Below are positions 11,222-22,474 of a stretch of DNA of 64,000 nucleotides, in pieces. Source of the stretch: Phoronis australis (lineage: Eukaryota; Phoronida; Phoronidae). Made by a program: the position numbers and the translations under genes. The number at the start of each line of letters is the position of its first letter. Position 1 is the stretch's first letter. The stretch is from the NCBI GenBank assembly GCA_002633005.1, contig NMRA01000296.1, forward strand, positions 62,001 to 126,000, given 5' to 3'. Below the pieces are notes generated by a model. The model did not search any database, was not told where the DNA came from, and saw nothing but the letters and a program-made list of their open reading frames with translations.

Positions 11222-11832
11222 NNNNNNNNNNNNNNNNNNNNNNNNNNNNNNNNNNNNNNNNNNNNNNNNNNNNNNNNNNNNNNNNNNNNNNNNNNNNNNN
11301 NNNNNNNNNNNNNNNNNNNNNNNNNNNNNNNNNNNNNNNNNNNNNNNNNNNNNNNNNNNNNNNNNNNNNNNNNNNNNNNNNNNNNNNNNNNNNNNNNNNN
11401 NNNNNNNNNNNNNNNNNNNNNNNNNNNNNNNNNNNNNNNNNNNNNNNNNNNNNNNNNNNNNNNNNNNNNNNNNNNNNNNNNNNNNNNNNNNNNNNNNNNN
11501 NNNNNNNNNNNNNNNNNNNNNNNNNNNNNNNNNNNNNNNNNNNNNNNNNNNNNNNNNNNNNNNNNNNNNNNNNNNNNNNNNNNNNNNNNNNNNNNNNNNN
11601 NNNNNNNNNNNNNNNNNNNNNNNNNNNNNNNNNNNNNNNNNNNNNNNNNNNNNNNNNNNNNNNNNNNNNNNNNNNNNNNNNNNNNNNNNNNNNNNNNNNN
11701 NNNNNNNNNNNNNNNNNNNNNNNNNNNNNNNNNNNNNNNNNNNNNNNNNNNNNNNNNNNNNNNNNNNNNNNNNNNNNNNNNNNNNNNNNNNNNNNNNNNN
11801 NNNNNNNNNNNNNNNNNNNNNNNNNNNNNNNN
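11222..11832. other. Assembly gap (611 Ns)
   Basis: An unbroken run of N. The left edge is unremarkable; the right flank is C-rich (cccctcccgacctcccccatt) and leads into a repeat end, so the gap probably spans a repetitive element. Confidence 0.98.
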
Positions 11833-11902
11833 CCCCTCCCGACCTCCCCCATTCGGTGCTATGCGCATCTACAATCGTGGTTTGCGCAAATGCTTACAGC
11901 CG

Positions 11903-11955
11903 GACAAGATGTTGGGCCCCCCCCCTTGTGATATCCTAGATCCGCCACTGTAGAA
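11903..11955 (-). mobile_element. hAT-like repeat end (CAGTGGCGGATCTAG)
   Basis: The minus strand reads CAGTGGCGGATCTAGGATAT and then a G-rich run. The same kind of end occurs at 40083-40095 (minus) and 46432 (plus). The rest of the element is inside the gap. Confidence 0.5.
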
Positions 11956-12561
11956 GGTGATGTTGTACAACTTGCTGCAGGATACTCGCACGCAAAGCAA
12001 TGGATTTGGTTTAATATTCCCCGTCTCATCCTAGTAGAAACGCATTGGTCAGCCTTCAATTTTTTTGGACGAAATGACAGCACCCATTTTATTCTTTGGA
12101 ACAGAAAATGCTAAAACAAAATGCTGTACATGTAGTTACTGTACTGGTATTAAGATGACCAAGATCATTGCAAAGGGAAAGTGCAACCTTCAGGATTGAT
12201 CTGTGTCTATGGGTGGACTTATCAAATAGCTTTTGAAAAGATTGAAATTGCAAACGGATAAACTTCCAGTACAATGTTGTTGATGTAATGTGAAAGGCAA
12301 TTACACGGTTCTATTCAATTGGTTTCGGTCTTGTCTGTTTGAACTAGGGCGTTGATCAAGAAGAGTACTTTTTCGTCACAATTCAAATATAGGCTTTGCC
12401 AGTTGGTTGTCGGTTGTAGAAAATGCAAATAAGTACAAATTTTACAGAGGTGTTGAGTCTCACTTGTCTTCCTAAAACGGTATTTATGTGGGAAGCTGGC
12501 GCAGCAGCAGATATTTTTATATAGCGAACATTAGAGGTTTACCACAACTCACAAATTAAAA

Positions 12562-12828
12562 ATTGAAAACGGCAGAAGAAATGGTATTCCTCGAAGAAAA
12601 AGAATTCGTAATATTTGTAATACAATAGAGATTGAGAGAGAAGTGCATTTCATGTTACGTTGTCAAGTCCGTATAGATTTAAGAAATAGATTCAGACCAC
12701 GTTGCCACTTTACAAACAACGGTATCGGGTCTCTTTTAAACTCGAGTGCAGTAAATACTTTTAAAATTATTTCAACGTATATTATACAAAGGTCAGTAAT
12801 GGTCAAAAGCGAAATATTGAATCTTTAA
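12562..12828 (+). pseudogene. LINE-type reverse transcriptase C-terminal relic
   Basis: The open plus frame gives IENGRRNGIPRRKRIRNIC, then NTIEIEREVHFMLRC and DLRNRF. This follows the pattern R.E.GR...PR..R.C..C...IE.E.HFL..C......R found at the C-terminus of many non-LTR retrotransposon polymerases. No palm motif lies upstream, so it is a short fragment. I cannot name the clade. Confidence 0.6.
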
Positions 12829-15489
12829 AAGGATTCCAAACCCCGTTTTGACGAATTCAACCAATCCTCGTTCAGTTTTCCGCTAACTTTGGCGTCAATT
12901 TTCCAAGTTAAAGGCGGAAATTAACTAAAAACTTATACCCCCGGTGTCACAAATTGTGTATAATTATTATGGTCCTTGTTGGGTGGCCCTTTCCCTCAGT
13001 TGCCATGAAAGAAGTTTTCAAAATTTTCTCCAAACTGTCGAGGGTTGTCGAGGGTTGCAGAGCGTATTATTTTGTTGCAGAGAACTGGATGGGAGAGTGG
13101 TTTTAGCATCTGTTAAGAGGTCAAAACCGGGTATCAGGCATCCTTTAGTTGCTGTGTACGCGTGTATAAATATGTTCGAACTGTGGACCGATGGCCTCTT
13201 GTTCAATAAAAGTATTATAGTTATCATAATTATTTTTAATCTTTATCATTATTACTACTATTATAACCTCCTATTTCTTCAAAAATATACCCCTCGTGTG
13301 GTTCACTACCAGGCGTGTACTCCTCAGGTATTCTACTTCCATCCGTTCTTTTTCGATTTTTTGCTGCCGATAGGGACTGCTCGACTTTTTCAAACACATT
13401 TGAAAACATCTTTTTTCGTTTCTTCCATTATTAGTTCATAGATACACACGAGCCTTCAGCTGTGGCGTAGAATGGTCATCGGTAGTGCATCCAACCTCGA
13501 AGATTTGAATTGTGTATACGCCGAGCTTACTGGACGCCCATTGTCATTTTCTCCCTCGATTACAGTAAAATTGTTCTCTACAAGTGCTTGTTCTTGTTCA
13601 ACCAGTTATTGATAACTTGATCGACTTTGGTCAATACCTTCCTTTCATGTTAACCAAATAAAAATCCATACAAAGCTCCCATGACCTTATCGCGTGCCGC
13701 TTACTTCATGATTAAACAAATGATGTCGCCGCGTTATCAACACATCGAACCGTTAGAGCGTAGATTCCAGGTAAGTGGAAGAAATACCCTAATGTTTCGT
13801 GTTGTTTGTCGCTCTTTAGATATTCCTTGCCATAATGAAATGATAATTGTTGATTTATGGTCTATGAACTAATGTCATTATTAACCGTAGATGTGTGTAT
13901 ATAGAGAGAGACATTGGTTACATTCGCTACTGTACTCAAGTTGACGTCACATTTCACCGACGATGTTCAGTGCTATGCTGAAAGATACTGTTTTAGAAGT
14001 GAAACGTTTTGCATAATAAACTGTTCGTAGAAACCTTGAACCAACTACGAATAAAATGTGCAGGTAGAAAATAGCTTATGGGACATTTCTTGAATTTTTC
14101 TGTTAGGTTAACCCTCGAAACCAGGCTGTATAAACTGCGTACTTCATATAAAACGGAATGCTGTTGAATTGATTGTATCGACAAGTAAATCCGTGTTCGG
14201 TATTTTCATGAATAAAATATTATCGATATGTAATGTTTTTGTAAATAACATGCAGCATATATTTCAAATCACTGTATATAGAGGTTGGCATCATATTTCA
14301 CGATAACAGTGACATGCTGTATTACAAGCAAATCGTTTTGCATAGTGAACTGCTGGGTGAGAATTTTAACCAAATACGAAAAAATATGCAAATAGAATAT
14401 ATCTTGTTTGCACTGTCTTCAAAATATTACGTACCGATAACATATAGCTCTCAGACGCCCTGCCGGATAGATCATGGCGGACAATATTGGTTTCAAAGGT
14501 CTTAATAAAAACTTAACCCACAGCTTATCAGATAGTATAACTGGTAAGTTAGCATAGGGATTATCGTTTGTACTAGTCGATAGGGTGGCCTTTGTTACAA
14601 CAGGGTCTTTCGAGAGTAGCATGGCTTGTACACGGAACAAATGTTATATATACTCAATAACGTACACTCAAACGTATTTCTCGGATACTAAGAACATGAG
14701 ATTAGTCAATCACATTACGTTTAGAATAACATGCGACCAAGTGAGAAAATTGTTTTCGACTTTCGCATGAAAAAGAGTTTTTGGCTACACAATGCCTAGG
14801 CTTGCTGCTTCTCCTGCCGCCAGAGACCCATGCCATCCTGCTGGTTCAAGCAGGCCTAATACTCAACACTGTGAATTGGCCTCGTGAATGCGGCGCTCAT
14901 TGGACTTTGCAGGCATTTGACTCTGAAGCGACTATCAATGAGGGTTTAAAAAATTACCTCGCTCATCAGACCTTGAGTCCCTGCCTAATGAGCCGGCAAC
15001 TCCAGTCATTGCCTACATTCGCAATTTTACCGCTGGCTATAACCCCAATAAACTCTCGATAAAGAATGCGAAACCGATTTCATGAGCAAAGGTTCCAATT
15101 CTATATTAGTTTTCAAGAAGCTAAACATGACGAAATCCAACCGCTTTAAAGCTGCTGTGAAAACGAGTTTCCGTCCAAACAAGTGAAGTTTTGTTTCGAC
15201 CTCTTACATGAAACCCCTTTGACTTCCTTAATCAGATTACGGATAATTCCTGGGCGTTTCGTTATATCACTGGCCTGAAAATAGGGTCAATGAGGCGTCG
15301 CTTTAGGACCCGAACATTGTCTCAAGAACTATCTTCCTGAGAGGAAAAGGATAGTGTTTTAGTATGATGGTAAGTGGTCTGAATCAAAAGTTATGTTGAC
15401 GGAAAATGAGCTCACTGCCAAGTTTGAAATAAGCTTCATTGTCAAAAGCCTAGCTACACTGAAATGTAAACTGGTTATTTGTTTTGTAG
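12829..15489. other. Intergenic region upstream of gene 2
   Basis: No gene or clear element was recognised. The open frame at 14781-15062 has no family resemblance and no splice support. A 5' non-coding exon of gene 2 may lie here, since an acceptor (ttgttttgtag) precedes 15490. Confidence 0.4.
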
Positions 15490-15529
15490 GTTTTCGTCAA
15501 AATGTGCAAGCTTTCCTTTGGATTTCATT

Positions 15530-16811
15530 ATGTATAGACAACAAATGGGTGGAAGAAAAAACATCAGGGGTGAGAACGTAACGCCATCCAGCGGAAGGCG
15601 ACGTGTTTCGGCCAGTTCCCCGTTACCTCCCATTTCCTCTCCGAGTGGGTCTTCTTTACCGCCTAATACAGTGAAAATAAGCGGCCAGTCAACACGACAC
15701 TCTTTACCATGGGAAGATAAAGATGAAAGCGCGAAGCTTGGGACTCAAGCATTGGTTGATAAACCTGAAGACAATAACAGGACCTCAACGAACTTTGGCG
15801 AGATCTCAAATCCGGTAATCCCCGCAGCTACAAACATTCAACAGACACCTAAAACATCCGGAGACGTTAGCAAACAATCACAAGACGAGCATCTTGACAT
15901 TGGCGATGCAGAAAAGGAAATACGAGCGGCCGTTACGAGATTGAAAAGCGAGGAAGCAAGTTACATAGGCAGGGATTGTAGACAGTTTTTCGAAAAAATA
16001 TTTCTTTGCAATACTTACAATTATACAAAGGAGCAACGAAAACGCCGAGCAACGATTTTACTGTACGAAGATTACATAGAGGAAGTATATTTGAAAATTC
16101 TTGAAGATGTTAAAGATAAAAAATGCTATGAAAGAAATGACGAACCAGCAGAAAACCTGAGAACGAATTTTCAGCGGGCAATGGCAACCATCTGGAACAC
16201 GTCCGATGCGTCTTCTGAAATTTGTCAGAGGATACTGGATCTTGGGGTTGTGGACAAGCATTTAGACATGTTAGCTTCTCCTGTATTTGAACCGAAATCT
16301 CTGGCGAATTCCGACAAGATTTACGTTGTCAAAGGACTGCTAGGAATAGCGCACAATGTGTGTCGGCACGTTGATGCCCGCGAGAGACTGCGCGCGGCTG
16401 GCGCGGTTGAAACGCTGCAGTCTTTCGTTCTTTCGAAGTATTTGATGATAAAGACAAAAGCTATACTGACGTTGGCTTATATAATCGATGAGGAAGAGAA
16501 CGATAAGATCCACGCATCAGATAAGAACACTGCGTTTATCGTCACTATTCTCAATTCAGCTCTTGAAGATGAATCTCATAAATCTCAGAAGTATGGGTTC
16601 TCAGTTTTGGAGCTCTTGCGGGGATTAAACAAAATGGCCGCCAACGACTCCAATAAATTAGCTTTAGTGAGGTGTGGTGCCTTACCTTTGTATGTGAAGT
16701 GTCTTGGCGGTTGTGAGAAAGAACAATTTCTATCAGCACAAGGCCTTTGGATATTAGCATTTGGCAAAGGTAATAAGCAGTTGATACGAAACGAACCAGG
16801 ATCTATGGAAG
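15530..16811 (+). CDS. Gene 2 exon 1: N-terminus and armadillo repeats
   Basis: Encodes residues 1-427. It shares SGRRRV and LPPIS with gene 1, then a spacer of about 70 residues and repeats such as IYVVKGLLGIAHNVCRHV and GALPLYVKCLGG. Donor G|GTAAGT at 16812. The exon itself probably starts at 15490. Confidence 0.9.
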
Positions 16812-19800
16812 GTAAGTGCAAAGTGGTCTGAGTGGTTATTTTTTCATTATTTTTGTCATTTTGTTTGTGATTAAAGGGGTTTCAGTTGAAGACTTCGCTC
16901 GGAAATACAAGTCAATGTGAAGTATAGCCAGCCAGCTAGCTGTATGAAGACTGCCGTCAAAATACAGCTAGGTACCACTGTGTGTATTTGTTCCGTAGAC
17001 CCCGAAATTGCACGCAGCCAGGGTAGTTTTGCTCGTCATCGCGCCGTGAAACTTGTATCAAAATGTAAAGCTAAAAACTGGACGGGGCGCATGCAAAATC
17101 TGGGAATCAACCGATACTCACCTTGCCCGTTACAGCCATTTAAGTAAAAAACAATGCGATGAACGTCATTTTCTTGCGTAACTCTCCGCCTTTTCTAACA
17201 ATGAAAAGTATGACGTCGTTTTGAAAACTATACGCTCGTGTCACGCGCACGCGCCATTTCCTAAATTTTCGCGACAACTTCGGAAAAGCAAAATTTGTTC
17301 TGAAATTCGTTTTTTCGGTATCGAAATTCTAAAAACTTGTAATGAAGTGAAACCAGTTCCAATAATTTGTTGTGACGTGTACGCAAGCTCGTGAAAGAAC
17401 AGCAGTTGGATGAAGAATCGGCGAAAAAAGAAACTGGCCAATAGGTGACGCAATATTTCATGGCGTCGAAAGCCGTCGCTGAAGATCGCTCAACTTTAGC
17501 TGCAGAATAACGGTAGAACGCCATTTTTCCAACACTGTTAAATAATATTGTTTACTGAAGGAAGACTGTAGTTTTTAACGACACTAATTTTGTGTCAGAT
17601 TTTATCTTACCACTTTTTTACCCACATCGGTGCAAAGCTGTATTTTTATATACAGCTTTGTACCAAGGCTATGTGAAGTAATACATCTGATGGCTATTAA
17701 TCCTTTCAATGAAAAATCTTGAAATCAATCTAAAAACTCAAGATAGCGGGACAACTACCTGAGTGTATGAAGACTATCTTGGAAATACGGGATTGCAGTA
17801 AAACTAAACTCTAAAGTGCTTATGAAGATGTTGTTAATTTCATTTGTCACTTTTAGAAGCCCGGTTTGGCGTTTTTCTGTGAGTGATTACCTGTGCTGTA
17901 AACATTCGACAAAGCAGTTATGTCTTTGTTGATCTCTGCAGGATTAAAGAAGCTTTCGCAGAGTGGAAATGAGAAAATACAGGAAGCAGCCAGGGGTGCC
18001 TTGTGGGTACTCGAAGAAGAGCAGACGACGAAAGTAAATCCTCAGCATGAAAACCTGAAACACGTGATGATCAGTTATCAGTGGGACAATCAGCAGACGA
18101 TGTTATGGATAAAGGACATGCTAAAAGGGGCCGGTTATAAAGTATGGATGGACGTAGAGCAGATGGGTGAGTTGAAGATTTGTGGCGCTGGAGAAAGAAC
18201 ACGTGTATTCGCTAGTGTAGGCCCGTGTACGTAATAAATGTGTCATAAAACTAATGGAACCCTTGCCATGTGCTGGCATTTAAAAAGGAAGAAACCCTTA
18301 CCACTTCAAAACATTTTACATCCATACTAAGTAGGTCTACGTTTACCATAAAGCGTAAAAAACCTTTACCACGAAACGTGATGTCATCTGAGCTCAGGCA
18401 CACTTACCACGCACAAATATGGTTCAGTTTTTAATGATCTGGCTCTTTGTAAGTAGCAAGGTCTAGCGGTGACATTTTTCGCAGAGTGGTAAGGTTTCCC
18501 AGCCTATAATAACGGTTCGATTAGTATCGCTTCTGGTGACTTGACATTCATGGGTCCTTGTTGCAGAGGGCAGTATCTTGGAAGCCATGGCGTCAGCAGT
18601 GGAAAACGCTGCTGTTGTCATTATTTGTATGTCACAGAGGTACAAAGACAGCCCCAACTGTAGAACAGGTACGTTCATATTTATTAGAGCTCGACATAAT
18701 GGCGCTGGAAGAGCCTACCGTTGTCATTTTGATTGACGGCTGCTTTAGCTTATATATTGCAAATGGTACAACAAGGAGCACACCTACATGTAGTCTTGTA
18801 AACCTGGAAAGTGGTAAGAGGCGTTATTTCGATGAAGTGCGTCGGCGCTTTAGAAGCCCGGACCTCTAAAACTTAAAAAGTTATGTAGTATATAAAATGG
18901 TCACTTGCTTAGAGACATGGTTGGTTGTTAGCAGACGTTTCGATCTGGTTCGCCAGGTCTTTGTCGATGAATGATGAATTTCCCGCTTTTCGTTCGTTAA
19001 CAATGCTGGAGTACACGGGGGGTTAAGTGGAGTCCTCTGTCCCGGTTCAAGAGGGGGCGCTGACAGTTGATGTGTATGGCCTCGTTGAGCTTACGAGTAT
19101 GCCAAATTTGTTCCTTGGCTAGGATCCTGGATGACGCAAGAGAGATGGTGTGCCCAGTGGCCAAAATAGGTTATATAGGACCTTTGTAAACGACCTCAAC
19201 TCTAAGTCAGATACCAAGAAACTATACTTTTCCACCTTCAGAAAGGAGAAAGATTGAGAATTCTAAAAACAAGCTTCTTACTACTGTGTTTTATTAGTGT
19301 CACGTGACCATGTTTTTAAAAGTCAAATTTTCGTGTGCAAGAAAAGTATATTCATAGCAAAATAACCCCCAGCCGATTTTACTATAACGTTTTTTACAAA
19401 ATGAATATGCCTTGTATTTTGCAAGTTAATATGGCATAAAACCCGAATTAAGTGAATAATCAAAAAGTGCTAAAAGCGTGCAACTTTAGCTGTTTTAGAC
19501 TATCTTTGAAACCTTTCCAATCATCGATAAATGCATTGTTTTTCGGTCCCAGTTACCAATTCTAAACTAATCGGTATCTCTATATGTTTAAGAGGCCGAG
19601 TATACGTTCAAGTGCCGCAAGGACATCGTACCTCTTCGACTGCAGTCACGTTACACTCCCGACGGCTGGCTTGGTGCTATGATTGGCAATAGACTGTACT
19701 TCGATTTCAGCAAGCCCGACACATGGAGTACCACGTTACCGCAGTTAATAAGAGAATTGAAAGATAGGGGCAAATCTGTTGGTGAAATGAACCTGTTGGT

Positions 19801-21549
19801 TGAAAGTGAGGAAAGTGAGTGCTTAAAAATCCTCCTCTGATCGCCAAATCAAATGCAGACTTATTGCGATTTGTATGAGAAGTTGGTGTTAACACGGTGA
19901 ATTTGTTTTTGCATTCTTGCATGCTAGTATTACCCACTGCATTGGTTTTCATCCAATACAGACTGGGGCCAAAGCATTTGCTTTATTGGCTGTACCAGAG
20001 TTAGAATTGTAGTTGACAATATACATAGTGAATACCAGTCCACCGTATGTTTAAATACTTGACAGGTATTAGCAAGATTTGAGATTGCAGTTGCATATTT
20101 TGTATTGAGGACATTCAAACGTACCTCTCAATCCTGGCGTGAATTTTGAAAACTATGCAAACCGCTGAACATCAAATCAGTCGAGCAGTTGTTAAGATGA
20201 ACGTTTGTAATCGTAATGTTAATTTTAGCTGGAGCTGCAGCTTTAGCACACGTTAAGATAACTTTTTTAAATAAATCAACATCATTTTTTATTTAGATAA
20301 CAACGTCTTGAAGTCAGATTCTCCTGGTGTTGAATCGTGGACACGAGACGACGTCCAACAGTGGTTAATTAAACACGACTTGAAAGAATGCACCGACAAG
20401 TAAGCCAGTCTCAGTTTAATACTCTAAAAGCCTTTTCCTTTCATTAATTTGTTTTATTTACAAATTCGCCAGGTTTTGTTTTGTAAAAAAATTGACCACC
20501 TCAGGTTTCGTTCCTTGTACAGACACTTTACTCCTTAGTCTTTGGTGTATAACTGGTGTAACCATATTGCCTGTATAACAATCATTTGTTCTAATATTCA
20601 CCATGAAGGTTCAAGTGGATAGACACCGATTTTCATGTTTTTGAAAATAATCTGTTTAACTGAGACGAAAATGATTAATGCCATTTAAACGATTGGACCT
20701 TTGTCAATAGATTGTGACCAGTTCCTTTGTTTTGTGACTTGCAATCATGGCGAAATTGTGCTTTAAAAATAATGACTTCAACGCAGTCGCTGGAAGTTCC
20801 GTAACTGGTGTGTGCTATACCTGCGATGTATAGATGGCACTGTTATCTTGATTTCATTCGTATATCGAACTCCAAGCTTCCGGAATCAGCATATTTCACC
20901 AAAAGATAATATCATCAGGTAGCTTTTACAATGTATGTGTCATGCCTGGAACCTTTTCAAAAATGCTGTTTTTATAAAAAAACGTCTCTTTTTTGTCGCA
21001 CTTGTCCCGGATGGTCGTGACGAAAAAATTTTATCGGTCAGTCAAAGAAAATCTCAGTTCTCAAAGCTTACACCCAGGAATTTGGCGGGGAGGATCTCTC
21101 TTCTGTAAGAGTAATCCATGTCATATTCAAAGCGCATTCTGTGCCACTATTTCGCAATCTCCGGGGACCGAATACCCCGGGTGTCCAATTTCGCAAGTTA
21201 CACTTTAACTTTATATTACTTCGGACATCTCGACCAGTGCTTTTTTATTTTTAAATCACGTTTAAAAACAAGTCAAAATAAGCGAAATAGTTGTCTTTTC
21301 CTGATACCATGTATGAGTGTGTCCTTTGTCTGCTTACGTTTTGTGTTTTTTCAATCACAATTAAAACTGCATGAATTTTGCCTTTTTAGATTCCAAGAGT
21401 TTGACGGTAAAATTCTACAAGAACTTGTTCAGATGTGCCATTCATCACCTGAGTTTTATTACAAAGCTATGAAAGACGACTTCAAGTTAGACCTGCTACT
21501 GCTACTAAGGTTTACAAATGTTTTGAAATCTTTGATAAATGATTCTTGA
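15530..21549 (+). CDS. ARM-TIR-SAM protein, gene 2 (complete, six exons, 697 aa)
   Basis: CDS exons: 15530-16811, 17942-18166, 18567-18668, 19593-19814, 20297-20399 and 21390-21549 (TGA). All have AG/GT borders, phases agree and the sum is 2094 bases. Residues 1-125 are low complexity; 127-460 are armadillo-like helices; 468 to about 600 form a TIR domain (HVMISYQWD, GYKVWMDVEQM, AVVIICMSQRYKDSPNCRTE, KDIVPLRLQ, PDGWLG, LYFDFS); 625-694 form a SAM domain (WTRDDVQQWLIKHDL, FDGKILQELVQM). Glu537 in NCRTEAEY aligns with the catalytic glutamate of plant (WCLxEL) and SARM1 (WVHKE) TIR NADases. Inferred: a cytosolic NAD-cleaving or signalling protein held off by its ARM region and oligomerised by SAM. 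The start is the first ATG after the acceptor at 15489; a second ATG lies five codons on. Confidence 0.88.
16970..17530 (+). repeat. Diverged dispersed repeat, copy 2
   Basis: Second copy of the sequence at 9116-9690, within gene 2 intron 1. It matches ccttgcccgttacagccatt, ctatacgctcgtgtcacgcgc, aaagcaaaatttg and the end tagctgcagaataac. No coding content. Confidence 0.45.
17942..18166 (+). CDS. Gene 2 exon 2: last ARM repeat fused to start of TIR
   Basis: Follows the acceptor gatctctgcag. Encodes residues 428-502: the last repeat (ARGALWVLEEEQTT), then HVMISYQWD and GYKVWMDVEQM. Gene 1 splits this into two exons separated by a 2.1 kb intron. Donor G|GTGAGT. Confidence 0.92.
18567..18668 (+). 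CDS. Gene 2 exon 3: TIR middle segment
   Basis: Acceptor ccttgttgcag, donor CAG|GTACGT. Encodes GSILEAMASAVENAAVV, then IICMSQRYKDSPNCRT, covering TIR strands B-C and the approach to the catalytic helix. The frame comes from splice phase; the longer open frame overlapping it is a shadow. Confidence 0.9.
18669..19592. other. Gene 2 intron 3 with partial fold-back element (19180-19470)
   Basis: The segment from cctcaactctaagtcag through cacgtgaccatg to cccagccgattttacta and aacccgaattaagtgaata matches the left arm of the large fold-back element at 49818-50693. Only about one arm is present. Confidence 0.65.
19593..19814 (+). CDS. Gene 2 exon 4: TIR C-terminal half
   Basis: Encodes residues 537-610, starting EAEYTFKCRKDIVPLRLQ, with PDGWLGAMIG and LYFDFSKPDTW. 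The first residue is the putative catalytic glutamate, coded across the exon 3/4 junction. The acceptor is tatatgtttaag and the donor is A|GTGAGT. Confidence 0.9.
20297..20399 (+). CDS. Gene 2 exon 5: first half of SAM domain
   Basis: Acceptor ttttttatttag, donor GACAA|GTAAGC. Encodes SWTRDDVQQWLIKHDLKEC, the usual start of a SAM fold (W...DV..WL). Too short to be seen as an isolated long open frame; found through splice phase. Confidence 0.9.
21390..21549 (+). CDS. Gene 2 exon 6: second half of SAM domain and stop
   Basis: Acceptor tgcctttttag. Encodes FQEFDGKILQELVQM, MKDDFKLDLLLLLRF and KSLINDS with TGA at 21547-21549. The phase continues from exon 5 (AA|A). FDGKIL.EL followed by an LLLLLRF helix is typical of SAM helices 3-5. 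Confidence 0.9.
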
Positions 21550-21921
21550 CAAATTTAGTCCGGAGGTGAACGGGGCATTCAGGGTGTTGGTCTTGAGTCC
21601 CGTTGAACAGTGGAGGACAAAATGGGTAACGATGACACTAATTTTTAACGACGCCGTTGTCACTTAACTTAACTCAACAACTGAGATGTCAACGAAATTT
21701 CTCAAATGCGAAGACGAAATAGAGGTTTGCGATTGGTTACTCGTCAGGTTTGCCAAGATTGCGAAGACGTGCTTCGAGCCTCTTAACATATGTGCAAGGT
21801 CGTACCTGGTTAGGGAAGGTTGCTGCTTATGTTTCATCGGCGGTCTGTTGAAAGCCACAAAGACTTCGAGTTGAACTGAAGCTGACGCAAAGATATGCTG
21901 TAGTAGATCAGCTCTCTGTCC

Positions 21922-22474
21922 TTGACCAGCTGCTTTTTGGCGCCTTGATACATGTAGATTTAACTATTCACAGAAACATTTGTTGGAGAACACAGCTGCA
22001 TATTTCAGTCACACGTATTTACCTTCTTACGAATGAATCAAGCCAAAAAGACACGTGGGACATGTCCTGTCCATACCAAAGGTGCTCTCACGTGACTTAA
22101 ATCACGCAATATGTTCCTGCATGATGGCAGCACAACAGAGAGATGTGAATCGCGATCGTGTTTCGAGCATCGTTGCGCGTTGTACATTTAGAATCCCANT
22201 TGACCAGCTGCTTTTTGGCGCCTTGATACATGTAGATTTAACTATTCAGAAACATTTGTTGGAGAACACAGCTGCATATTTCAGTCACACGTATTTACCT
22301 TCTTACGAATGAATCAAGCCAAAAAGACACGTGGGACATGTCCTGTCCATACCAAAGGTGCTCTCACGTGACTTAAATCACGCAATATGTTCCTGCATGA
22401 TGGCAGCACAACAGAGAGATGTGAATCGCGATCGTGTTTCGAGCATCGTTGCGCGTTGTACATTTAGAATCCCA
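21922..22474. repeat. 277-base direct duplication joined by one N
   Basis: 21922-22198 and 22200-22474 are identical except for a CA present in the first (ctattcacagaaac) and absent in the second (ctattcagaaac). A single N at 22199 separates them. This looks like two alleles or overlapping contig ends placed side by side. Confidence 0.9.

Larger units (their letters stand above)
9691..12561. other. Intergenic region with assembly gap
   Basis: Holds the 611-base gap and a hAT-like end just right of it. I found no gene. Open frames crossing the gap are artefacts of the Ns. Confidence 0.5.

Noticed and set aside
11125-11868. Long minus-strand open frames across 11222-11832
   Set aside because: They consist almost entirely of Ns; the flanks show no coding character.
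14781-15062. 93-codon plus-strand frame upstream of gene 2
   Set aside because: Hydrophobic start but no homology, and it is not in phase with any gene 2 exon.
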